Positions 12,001-20,384 of a stretch of 64,000 nucleotides of DNA are shown piece after piece. Location: the NCBI GenBank assembly GCA_903813345.2, contig CAIIXF020000002.1:26853223-26917222 (forward strand), written 5' to 3'. The DNA is from Owenia fusiformis. Its lineage: Eukaryota > Annelida > Polychaeta > Sabellida > Oweniidae. The position numbers and the translations under genes are program-made. The number at the start of each line of letters is the position of its first letter. Within the stretch, counting starts at the first letter, position 1. The notes beneath the pieces were generated by a model. That model did not search any database. It was not told the DNA's origin and was given only the letters and a program-made list of their open reading frames with translations.

Positions 12001-12104
12001 CTATCCTCTTCATGTTGTTTCTCGTCCCTTTTTATTTGATAGATACTATGCATGCCAGGCCATGCTTCTTTGCCGTTATTTAGGGTCACTCCAGAAACGG
12101 CCAT
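2..12104 (-). CDS. LRR and EF-hand protein, LRRC74-like (14 exons, 3' end uncertain)
   Basis: Exons in transcript order: 11883-12104, 11600-11722, 11215-11362, 10840-11042, 10252-10359, 9912-10005, 9329-9378, 8425-8506, 7961-8046, 5022-5216, 4440-4535, 3759-4019, 412-497, and a last exon from 206 down to about 2. Every junction has GT/AG and the phases agree. The product has a charged, probably coiled N-terminus (residues 1-115), ribonuclease-inhibitor-type leucine-rich repeats (about 165-460; for example LDLSWNHLRNKGA), then two EF-hand loops: DKDHSWTLTRKE (539-550) and DVDGDGEVDFGE (575-586). This order matches LRRC74A-like proteins; calcium binding is inferred from the loops. The last exon either runs to a TGA at 2-4 (about 652 residues) or splices out after LQ at a weak GTTTGC donor, so the C-terminus is unsure. 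The start ATG at 12104 opens the first exon and has no better upstream rival. The intron between 498 and 3758 holds a tRNA-His array. Confidence 0.82.
652..763. repeat. Short foldback (MITE-like) in LRR-gene intron
   Basis: The left end (GCTTGTATTCG...GCCTGTCGGCT) reappears inverted at the right end (AGCCGACAGCC...ATACAAGC), making imperfect arms of about 40 bp around a short spacer. No clear target duplication is visible. Confidence 0.5.
981..1041 (-). pseudogene. Degenerate tRNA-His, array 3' end
   Basis: About 61 nt. The T arm and anticodon region are kept, but part of the D arm is missing and the 5' acceptor side is cut down to GCCGTGG. It cannot fold as a full cloverleaf. Confidence 0.8.
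1136..1207 (-). tRNA. tRNA-His: tRNA-His (GTG)
   Basis: Reads GCCGTGATCGTCTAGTGG...TCACGGCA on the minus strand: 7-bp acceptor stem, loop TTGTGGC giving anticodon GTG, B box GGTTCGAATCC, encoded A73. The T stem CCAGG/CCTGG pairs fully. As usual for tRNA-His, G-1 is not encoded. Confidence 0.95.
1306..1377 (-). tRNA. tRNA-His: tRNA-His (GTG)
   Basis: Full 72-nt copy with all stems paired. It differs from the 1136 copy by one base next to the anticodon stem (GACTCTACG instead of GACCCTACG). Confidence 0.94.
1476..1547 (-). tRNA. tRNA-His: tRNA-His (GTG)
   Basis: Full 72-nt copy, identical to the 1306 copy including the C-to-T change beside the anticodon stem. All stems pair. Confidence 0.94.
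1633..1704 (-). tRNA. tRNA-His: tRNA-His (GTG)
   Basis: Full 72-nt copy with the majority sequence and all stems paired. Its 3' flank has lost about 12 bp, including part of the GAACCTCAAAACT block, so the downstream T-run is shorter than in the other units. Confidence 0.93.
1803..1874 (-). tRNA. tRNA-His: tRNA-His (GTG), T-stem variant
   Basis: 72 nt. The T stem reads CCAAG against CCTGG, giving one A-C mismatch. The B box core TTCGAATCC is kept. Function is less certain than for the majority copies. Confidence 0.85.
1972..2043 (-). tRNA. tRNA-His: tRNA-His (GTG)
   Basis: Majority-sequence copy with all stems paired and anticodon GTG. Confidence 0.95.
2142..2213 (-). tRNA. tRNA-His: tRNA-His (GTG)
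   Basis: Majority-sequence copy with all stems paired and anticodon GTG. Confidence 0.95.
2312..2383 (-). tRNA. tRNA-His: tRNA-His (GTG), two-site variant
   Basis: 72 nt. It has the T-stem A-C mismatch and a wobble pair in the anticodon stem (CTATG/CGTAG). Probably weakened. Confidence 0.8.
2481..2552 (-). tRNA. tRNA-His: tRNA-His (GTG), acceptor and T-stem variant
   Basis: 72 nt. The 3' end reads CACGGAA, so position 72 cannot pair with G1, and the T stem has the A-C mismatch. The acceptor end carries tRNA-His identity, so this copy may be non-functional. Confidence 0.7.
2647..2718 (-). tRNA. tRNA-His: tRNA-His (GTG), anticodon-stem variant
   Basis: 72 nt. The anticodon stem reads CTAAG against CGTAG, leaving one mismatch. 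The acceptor and T stems are intact. Confidence 0.8.
2817..2888 (-). tRNA. tRNA-His: tRNA-His (GTG)
   Basis: Majority-sequence copy with all stems paired and anticodon GTG. Confidence 0.95.
2987..3058 (-). tRNA. tRNA-His: tRNA-His (GTG), T-stem variant
   Basis: 72 nt with the A-C mismatch in the T stem and the C-to-T change beside the anticodon stem. It carries the same pair of changes as the 1803 copy. Confidence 0.85.
3156..3227 (-). tRNA. tRNA-His: tRNA-His (GTG)
   Basis: Majority-sequence copy with all stems paired and anticodon GTG. Confidence 0.95.
3326..3397 (-). tRNA. tRNA-His: tRNA-His (GTG), T-stem variant
   Basis: 72 nt. The T stem reads CAAGG against CCTGG, one mismatch at a different pair from the other variants. 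The remainder is the majority sequence. Confidence 0.83.
3496..3558 (-). pseudogene. Degenerate tRNA-His, array 5' end
   Basis: 63 nt. The acceptor and T arms are recognisable but the anticodon arm is lost (the TTGTGGC loop is absent). Confidence 0.85.
4921..4942. promoter_or_regulatory. Two CRE octamers in an LRR-gene intron
   Basis: Two perfect TGACGTCA palindromes at 4921-4928 and 4935-4942, 14 bp apart. TGACGTCA is the CREB/ATF consensus. A regulatory role is only a possibility. Confidence 0.35.
5554..5960. mobile_element. Tc1/mariner-type MITE (407 bp), copy 1
   Basis: Terminal inverted repeats starting CACTCCCCTCCATAAGTTTT extend for about 90 bp, flanked by TA on both sides. The CACT...AAGTTTGG-type end and TA target fit Tc1-like elements. 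There is no coding capacity. It is a shorter deletion form of the 45729 copy, located in an LRR-gene intron. Confidence 0.8.
6560..6960. repeat. 31-bp minisatellite
   Basis: About 13 units of AGCATGGCTCCGTGTTGAAA plus AGTAATTCAAA, with two alternating subtypes (GTAATGCAATAG and GTAATTCAAAAG). The long minus-strand reading frame across it is a product of the repeat. Confidence 0.9.
7090..7350. repeat. ~53-bp tandem repeat, five units
   Basis: Units contain ATAATGCGTGTCCCGTAATA, then CACAAAACCCTTC and GATCTAAATCTC. One unit carries a small insertion (AGGCC). It lies in the long LRR-gene intron 5217-7960, which otherwise holds only the MITE at 5554 and the 31-bp minisatellite. Confidence 0.85.
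9006..9313. mobile_element. Tc1/mariner-type MITE, diverged copy 3
   Basis: Ends CACTACCCTCCATAAGTTT and, inverted, CACTCCCCACCATCAGTTTG, with TA at both sides. The interior is not clearly alignable to the other copies. It ends 14 bp from the 5' splice site of the LRR-gene exon 9329-9378. Confidence 0.65.
9983..10175. repeat. Tandem repeat covering a 3' splice site of the LRR gene
   Basis: Units begin at 9983, 10030, 10082 and 10136 (GCTA...TTGTCTGCCAAATTCT...). On the minus strand each unit repeats the first ~20 bases of exon 9912-10005 (AATTTGGCAGACAACC) with the AG in front. Only the unit at 9983 continues into the full exon. The other three are decoy acceptors. Confidence 0.85.
10575..10687. 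repeat. Dispersed repeat, copy 1 of 3
   Basis: Shares blocks with 15986-16062 and 19651-19774: TGTCA-CACCTG-CATTTGTTACAGA, CCATCCACAAAAA, GACTATAAAAA and a terminal GTGGTAACATAA. The short inverted ends (TGTCA.../...TGACA) suggest a MITE. Confidence 0.5.
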
Positions 12105-13615
12105 TTTGTGTGACGTGTACGTGTAGTCACCGTCAGTCGTGGTGCACTGCAGGGAAAAACTACGGTCGTATTTCGCTACATCGCTGTTTAAGATTGTCCT
12201 TTGTGTAATCTACTGACTGGATGCGAATTGAGTATTCCATACTATGAAGTATACCTCTCGGTTATATGTTAAGGCACAAATTTTAAACGGTGTCATCAAC
12301 TTATTAATAAAATACTGATATCACACAACGTACACTCTTTTCAGCACCTCAAGCTGTCAAACCCCGTTAATATTTACGGAACTGATAATACACAAAAGTA
12401 ATCCTATTGTTTGGTTATTATTTGCTTGTTTTATGATCTATCATTGTAATTACCTAATAATCGCATTGGAAACACTAAATTCAACCACTTATTGTAAGTT
12501 TCTTATAAAGTCAGAAGTGTGCAGTGTACTCCTTCCTTAGTACCATACGGGGTCAGATTTAAGAATAGTTGCTATCCGTTCCGTTGAATGATTTCACCTT
12601 TTAATCAAGAGTTTTCCATTTGTGATTTTGAACGTCCGTTAGTTCCTATTTGTGTTTATAGTATCCATTTGGAATTGTTGTTACGATCTAGAAGTGTCTA
12701 AGGATATCCTTCATTTACCATGACCTGTATCGAAGTTCTGGTTAGTTTATATAAAACGGATTATCACGCTAAGAATACTATTATAGTTAAGAATTAAATT
12801 GGAAATCTTGTTTGCAACAATATTGCTGAATACAACTTTATCCCTCTTCAGGATATCGCTATATTGTGAAGTAAGAATTGATACTATTGAGGATATTTAT
12901 TGGATTATTTAAGAAATCTCGCATAAGCGTTTTTTCAAAATAAAGAAATTATTTGGTGGACTGGCTACAAACATGTTTAATACAAATATGGGGGATCAGT
13001 TGTTTTATGCAGATTGCTTGAACATATAATACATATTGCATATGTATGTAGGAGTGCCACAAGGTACTATAACTGGGACCATCGTTTAATAATTTATTTA
13101 ACGTTATTTTAGCCGGAGACATATAAAATATTATAAATCACAATACCCAACTTTCACTTAATGTAGGTAAACACATTTATTTACTGACATAAATAATAAA
13201 ATAAAGTTATTGTGTAAATATAAACTATCAATATACAATATTGTTGGGGAGTGTTTGATATGTAACAATAGGTTACAATCTGGATGTGGCAATTCCACAC
13301 ACAGTGTATATGCTGTAAATACAGCTACTTCATTTTACGGATATTACAAAAATCTTTTCTTTAAATATTTAAATATTTGTAAATATATATTATGATATAT
13401 GATATCAATAAAAATCAAAGAATAAGTGTTGCTATGTTCGCCGCCAATTTTAAACAACACGTGCTGCTTGAGCACCATTTTCAAAACAGTACCGAACAAT
13501 AACTATAACATAGCTGTATAGGGCTGTGCTCGATCAATACTTCTAAACAATAAGTAAAGTAACGTTTGATAATACAGAGATATCGCAACCCACTTATAAA
13601 ATGTTCATTATAATA
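12105..13615. other. Intergenic, no gene seen
   Basis: AT-rich DNA between the start of the LRR gene and the end of the TNF-receptor-like gene, which lie in tandem on the minus strand. The LRR-gene promoter should be just above 12104, but no clear TATA box or other motif stands out. Confidence 0.5.
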
Positions 13616-13803
13616 TTCCCGTATAACGTATAACTTGTGAAGCGTTTGATTACGTCATCATTTAAGGCGTAGCGCTATACGTCCATAAGTGTGATATTCT
13701 TATAAAATGTCTATACGTAAGAGTATCACTCTAATGGACGTATAGAGCTGCGCAATAAATGGTGACGTAATCAAACGCTTCATAAGTTATACGTTATCCG
13801 GAA
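13616..13803. mobile_element. Foldback MITE, 188 bp
   Basis: Nearly palindromic. The left arm (TTCCCGTATAACGTATAACT..., containing GAAGCGTTTGATTACGTCA) reappears inverted at the right (...TTATACGTTATCCGGAA), with arms of about 85 bp. ATAATA flanks both sides, a likely 6-bp target duplication, though AT-rich. Confidence 0.75.
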
Positions 13804-14068
13804 ATAATAAACATGCTATAAATGAGTTACGAAATCTTTCTAATTTTAAAAATTGGGAATATACACGCATATAGTTGTAAAGGCAAGTTTATAATTCAAT
13901 GTATAAATAGCAATAGCATTTCTTAGTAGCAAATACAAATGGCATCCTGCTTAATAAAGATTACAGTTTCCTTGTATGTACAGTTACAATTATACGTTTG
14001 GGTTGCCCCAGAAGTAATTCGCTCTTTACTTTATTTTCTGGGACACCCCGTGTATGGTTTTCAGGGCT

Positions 14069-17000
14069 TTACATGTTCACTATCACACAGCTACAGTTTC
14101 TCATGGCTGTTCGATGTTGCTCCGTAATTTGGAATTTCTTTTTTGATGGCTTTCTATCTTTCCATCGTTTTCTACCTGAAGACAAAATATGCAAAAAATA
14201 ATATTATTATATCATATTTTTTGTATTGTATTAAGCGTTTCTTGTTCATTTCGTTAGGAGCAGGTGAGAGGCCATTATTTATACATGTACATAATATCAA
14301 TACCATTATAAGATTTGTTTCGAAAAGAAAAACTGAGTTTCTAATAAAAAGAAGGGACTCACCCTTTAACTAAATTGCACTGTAATAATTATAAATATAT
14401 TATATCATATTTATTGTATTGTATTAAGCGTTTCTTGTTCATTTCGTTAGGAGCAGGTGAGAGGCCATTATTTATACATGTACATAATATCAATACCATT
14501 ATAAGATTTGTTTCGAAAAGAAAAACTGAGTTTCTAATAAAAAGAAGGGACTCACCCTTTAACTAAATTGCACTGTAATAATTATAAATATATTATATCA
14601 TATTTATTGTATTGTATTAAGCGTTTCTTGTTCATTTCGTTAGGAGCAGGTGAGAGGCCATTATTTATACATGTACATAATATCAATACCATTATAAGAT
14701 TTGTTTCGAAAAGAAAAACTGAGTTTCTAATAAAAAGAAGGGACTCACCCTTTAACTAAATTGCACTGTAATAATTATAAATATATTATATCATATTTAT
14801 TGTATTGTATTAAGCGTTTCTTGTTCATTTCGTTAGGAGCAGGTGAGAGGCCATTATTTATACATGTACATAATATCAATACCATTATAAGATTTGTTTC
14901 GAAAAGAAAAACTGAGTTTCTAATAAAAAGAAGGGACTCACTTGAACTGTAATGATTTTTGGTTTGGATTGTGATGTTCTGAATTAGGTGGGGTGTCAGA
15001 CACGTTTCTTTGCACATAAAATCATTGCAAGATATAGTTTGGTTTTGTTATAACCGGCTAATAAACAGAAACCAATGATTTGTATGATTGTCATCTTTAG
15101 AAGCAAATTTTACAATGACACCATGCATTACCTTGTTTTGAAATACCTTTCATCATGCGGCCTATGAAGTCAAGCACTGTAGAATAAAACGATCGTGTTT
15201 CAACATCAGTGCACTGTCCCTTTTCATTTGGATGCTTTATATGGGGATTGAGTTTGCAATTGTTCTCCTTCGATGATTTTCTGGAGCAGTGGTCGCATCT
15301 TTGCTGTGTTATATAAAAAAGTCGATGATGAAAACTAGTAAAAAAGTGAATCATATTGTTTTGAGTGATTTTTTGAAACCAACCCTTCATGTTTCGGCCA
15401 TTGGATGATAGCTCTGTGGTTTGATAATTTTCGGATTCGTGTTCCTTTTTGTGCTTTGTTGTTGTGTCGTTTTGTATATTGTTGTGAACGCGTCCGTTAA
15501 TCTTGGTCGCACCATTTGGATTTTCACAAAGATCGATTTTAACTTTTTCATCAGCACGTTTCAATACGTCATGATGACGGTCCAGTGCGCCATAGGAGCA
15601 TATATCAATTGACCTAGATGTTCTATCCGTTTTTAAGCAGTATTTAATCAAGCATACAATCCCTATCATCATGACACTAAGAAAACATAATACTCCAATT
15701 GTCAGCCAAATATTGAAGTTTTCCATTATTTGATACATGTTGTCATTTTCATCAACATTAGGGTCGGTGTTATTGCTAGAAACTGTGACGTCATCGAAAC
15801 CATTTGAAAACACTTCATTGTTTGACTTATCCGTAGTTTCGTTCACGCATAGATTTGTGTATGCATCCCGATAAAAACCTGAAAAACAAAGTATAGCTGT
15901 TACGAATTGATGACAAATCGATATATAGATAATATTTGCTTCGACGTCGGCACCAGTAGAACGAGGCATTTTAAAACCTGCAAAATGTCACCACCTGACA
16001 TTTGTTACAGACGCCGATCGCCGAGACTATAACCATATGTCACCACTTGTGGTTATGACATAAAATGGTTACACTTTTGTCTTTGCAACGAGATGATGAC
16101 ATTGTGTTATGATAATTGTTTTTTGATTGAATTGTAAAACGAAAACAAAATCGATTTATCTTTACCTTTTTTACAATGCCCACATTTGGTATTTTCTGTT
16201 GCAGTACATTCCTTGATTTTAGCTTTCTGTCTCAAGAGGCAATTATCGCACGCCTTGCACGGGTGATGCTGGCTTAGCCCCTTCGAATACGTACTCCCGG
16301 GGGTACATTGTTCACATATTGTGTCTTTCTCCAGCGCACAATGTTCTTTGACCCCGTACCCGGGCCTACATTTAGAACATGGATGACATATATGACTTCC
16401 ATTCGGGAATAGTTCCAGCCACTTCCTGGTACGTCCGTGGCATATTTTCCTGTATATTTGATAAGTGGGTTCCGTGCGCCTTCTGTGGTGTTTCAACGGA
16501 TTTGAATGCGTAATTTTGGGATCTTGTTGCTTCGGAACAATCACTATTTCTTGAAATAATGAATCTCTGAGTGATTCAGAAGAACTCTGAAAATTATATA
16601 TGATAGTAATGCGTTTAAATCCAGGGAAATATTCACAAATAAAGAAAAATAATACTTATAACATTGCATATCGATATTAATATTATGGCAACCCTACATC
16701 AAGTGACAAAATAAATATTATCTTGATGATATTATATCATTTATCATTTTATTGAATTCCACACAATAAAACACGTTTTGTATACTACTCAAAAATTTAT
16801 CCACCTAAAAATGTTTCATATTTATTAAAATACGAACATGAACACCATCCAAAATTGAACTAATGAACATAACAATTTATATACATGGACATTATTGATT
16901 TTAGAAATTCAAGTTTATGTCCAAGTTGTCTCTGATATATTTGCAACAAATTGAATTGAATAAATGTGATACATCAAATATCCAGTGCTTATATTATCCC

Positions 17001-18515
17001 ATATGAAACTTCCAGATTCTACTTTGGGAACATAATATAACAGAAACTATAATTCCCGAAATTCTTGTGTTACATGATATGTTAACCGTACTAACTTTAA
17101 GCTTTATCAAAGGAATTTAGAATATCTGCTTGTCACAAAGGCAAGGTCACCGTGAATAGTCTATTTCGAAATATTTGGATGTTTTTTGCAAATGTTGAAA
17201 TGATCATATCTTTAATCTGTCGGTCAATAAAGGTGCGATCAAAGTAGATATTAAAACTCTATTGCGGATTTTATCGCTCATTGTCCACATTTTTCTGATT
17301 CATCGACATAATTTAGCTATATTTTTTGAATGGGTGAGCTTAGTTATTCATGACTTTTAATTTAAAGTAACACCCTTGGAAGTGATATTATTTCAAGCAT
17401 TGATGAGGTGAAATGGTCATATTGGCCCTTGTGATATTTCCTCATAAATTGAACATGTTCCGATATATTTATTGTATCTGACAATTATATAATTATGAAA
17501 CCAAAGTTTTGGTTTTCCGTCATTTGTTCAATTTATAGGTGTGAACATTTTGAAACATGACTAATCAACCACAAAATTAGGGTTAACATATAACCTTTAC
17601 CACTTTGAAATAAATCATCTAGCGATGAATGATCTTTTATATCTACTATACTTGTCGTCTGAAGTACATTACAATTACTGCAGTAAGAGGTTATGCCCTT
17701 CCTGTCGAACTGCGTGGTATGGTGAGATGAAGTAATTATATTGGCCCTTGTGGTATTTCCTCATTAATGAAACATGTCCGAAAATTATATAATTATGAAA
17801 CCAAAGTTTCGTATTTTAATTTCTGTCACTTTTATGATTATTTGATTATTTGACGTCATTAAAATGTAAAATTTCAAACTTTATTTCGAGTATAATCATG
17901 CATAATCACGTATAATCATGTAATATGTACGGATATGTCATGTCTATGTCCTCAATCCATTTGCTATTTTGAGGATTTTCGGGTTTAATAGACTGTACTA
18001 CCATACAGTTCTTGTTATGTTACGTTTGTTTGGTATATTCATGTATTGTTCAGACAGACATTATCTAATATTATTATCTAATAGACTCATGTTTCTTAAA
18101 AAATAGCAATGAAGATGACAGTGAAAAATTAACTATTTAACCGCGTAATAAACAAGAGGTCTCTGTGTTAGTTTCTTAACTGTATTCAGAATTTGACCTA
18201 GAAGATTTTGAATATATTATGCAAATACCTTCTTGTCAATATTCCAAAATGGCTACGTCAATTGATTCAAATACGATCATAGGCGATCTATTATACTGCA
18301 AAATGCAAAAATATTTCCAAATATATCGCAACTTGCAATGATTTGAACTGTACACTCACTCCTCTTGAGTCTGTAAAGCTCTACATGTTTCAAGTTATAC
18401 TACCTACCTCAACAACCAGTGAGTTCAGGGTGTTCACTATAGACATACTGTAACATAGACGCCTATGCTCTATTACCAAAACTAGTCCACATAGCCATAT
18501 CATTCCTGTCTTCAT
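14069..18515 (-). CDS. TNF-receptor-superfamily-like type I membrane protein (4 exons)
   Basis: Exons in transcript order: 18408-18515, 16166-16586, 15132-15878, 14069-14175; phases agree and the product is 460 residues. Exon 1 encodes a signal peptide (MKTGMIWLCGLVLV...). Residues about 69-190 hold two to three cysteine-rich TNFR modules (for example ICHPCSKCRPGYG and HHPCKACDNCLL). A transmembrane helix spans about 233-255 (WLTIGVLCFLSVMMIGIVCL), with a stalk containing N-glycosylation sites before it. The roughly 205-residue cytoplasmic tail is rich in Asn, Lys and His, ends in a basic segment, and shows no death domain I can recognise. Ligand and signalling are unknown. The ATG at 18515 starts the hydrophobic leader. 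A weaker alternative donor exists near 15150. Confidence 0.78.
14204..14941. repeat. 193-bp tandem repeat, 3.8 units
   Basis: Units begin at 14204, 14397, 14590 and 14783 and are almost identical, including TTGTTCATTTCGTTAGGAGC and ATACATGTACATAATATCAA. They fill the last intron of the TNF-receptor-like gene, starting just upstream of its 3' splice site. The identical 63-codon frames inside are a by-product. Confidence 0.95.
15986..16062. repeat. Dispersed repeat, copy 2 of 3
   Basis: Shorter member of the 10575 family: TGTCACCACCTGACATTTGT at the left and ACTTGTGGTTATGACATAA at the right. It lies in an intron of the TNF-receptor-like gene. Confidence 0.5.
16587..18407. other. Intron 1 of the TNF-receptor-like gene
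   Basis: AT-rich, no coding signal. It holds a diverged duplication: about 17414-17520 and 17735-17815 share ATTGGCCCTTGTG, ATTTCCTCAT and ATTATATAATTATGAAACCA. Confidence 0.6.
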
Positions 18516-20384
18516 TTTTTAGTTTCGTAGAACTAGACTACACATGTCAAGGTTAAGGTATAACACTGCGCGGTTTCTTAGTAATCCCTATGTTATATCA
18601 TGAATATACGTTGTAAAGTAAATATAGTCTACTTCAATATCAGCATTATATCGAAACTACGGGTATTCCCCTTTTTGCTCTGACTCACCAAATTCCTATT
18701 TGCTTTGTTGTCGTTGATGTTCATGTTATTTTGTTGGTGAAATGTAAGAATGTCATTTAAAATTACATAATCTAAGAGGAAGTAAACTATTTTTATCTCA
18801 TTAAAACGAAAATGGCATGTCAAAAAATTCCCATTTCCAAAAATAGTGATACTGACTGAAATTTCAGTGTACTCATGACCGAAATGCAGCAAAACAATTT
18901 CCTGGACAAAGGACCAGTTTATAATTCAAAAGTTTGGCAAGCCTGCCTGTTTCTCATAATATTTCGAATAATTAAGTATTTTTGAAATTCTTAAATATCC
19001 GCCATTATTGTTTTGTGTAATTTAATTTTCCTTATCTTTATTCATTTGAGCACCAATTGTTCGCAAATTTTACAAATAGTGTATTAGCTCACAAACCTCT
19101 GATTTTAAATCAAAAATGAAAATGCCAAAATCGAAAATGAAAATATTATTAAAAGATATGATCAACTCTTGTATTACTACGCTTCCATTAAGCATATATT
19201 TAGAAAGTTCTTTTGTGCTGTATACATGATATTATTTCAAATACATTACAGGAATCGATAAACCCCCTTCACAAAATTGGCACATGGCATGAAATTTATC
19301 ATCTTATTTCCAGAATATTTTTTGAGTTTTCCGTGAGATAGATGGAACTTACCCTGGTTTAATCAATGTTTCTGTGTTTCAACTGCTTTATGTTATTCTC
19401 TTCATAAGGAATGAAGAATTCTCCTGGATCCTAATAACATGATAGTCTTTCACGATAAAACCCCAGTCCAATAAAACGAGGAAAGGATTACAAAATGCAA
19501 CCTTTGAAATAATATTGAAAGATCCGACCCCGTACAGATTGACTCCTATCTTACATCAAATGGTGAAATGTATATAGATTATACAAATATTATGAATAGC
19601 TAAATCATACCGAGGGTAACACCTTTTCTGGGCCCACCCAAGGGTCCGGGCCATCAGCACCTACCATTAGTTGAAAGCGCATAACGCCCAACGCTGAACT
19701 CCAACAGCCGAACATCTTCCACAAAAAAACGTTGGAGACTATAAAAACATGTCACCCCTTATGACGGTGACATAATAACTGCAACGGACTATTTTGATAG
19801 CAAAGAAATCCTATTAATGAGAATGAAAGGGAGAGTAAGATTTAATTGAAATCAAACTGACCTGGTAAAACAAGGATAAGTTTCGATACTTTTGGATGGA
19901 TTCAACAATAGAAATATGGCCACGCCGCTTTTTATTTTCTATAGATATATTATGTTCATCATCATAAATTAATGTGTCATACTTTGGTAAGTTTTAATAT
20001 GTAATTCGTTTTTCAGTCGTAATCGTAAAAAAAGATGGCATTAGCAATTACAAGGAACGTTTTGGATTTAAGAACATGTTAAACATACAAACGATATAGC
20101 ATTGACTTTTTTTATTAATATTTACTTACTATTTCATTCATATTAACATAAATTATTAGCATCTCAAATTTACAACATTTGTGAGTAAATATGAAATATA
20201 AAATCACTGAGAACAACTATTTTATAAACGTATACATTTGTAGAACCTTTATACTATAGATCTATGTGTTTTAAACGATATACACGATTGTTGTAGCAAT
20301 AACTATACAAATACTCTTTACATTCTCGTAACTATACACCATATTTATATTTACAATACCAATAGATCATAAGTATGATTTACA
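18516..20384. other. Intergenic, no gene seen
   Basis: AT-rich DNA between two minus-strand genes. The only feature recognised is a member of the 10575 repeat family at 19651-19774. Minus-strand frames near 18629-18892 look random. Confidence 0.5.
19651..19774. repeat. Dispersed repeat, copy 3 of 3
   Basis: Member of the 10575 family with CATCTTCCACAAAAAAACG, GGAGACTATAAAAACATGTC and a terminal GGTGACATAAT. Confidence 0.5.

Noticed and set aside
14143-14952. Four nearly identical short frames
   Set aside because: They are the 193-bp tandem repeat in an intron; the plus-strand frames run opposite to the host gene and lack coding character.
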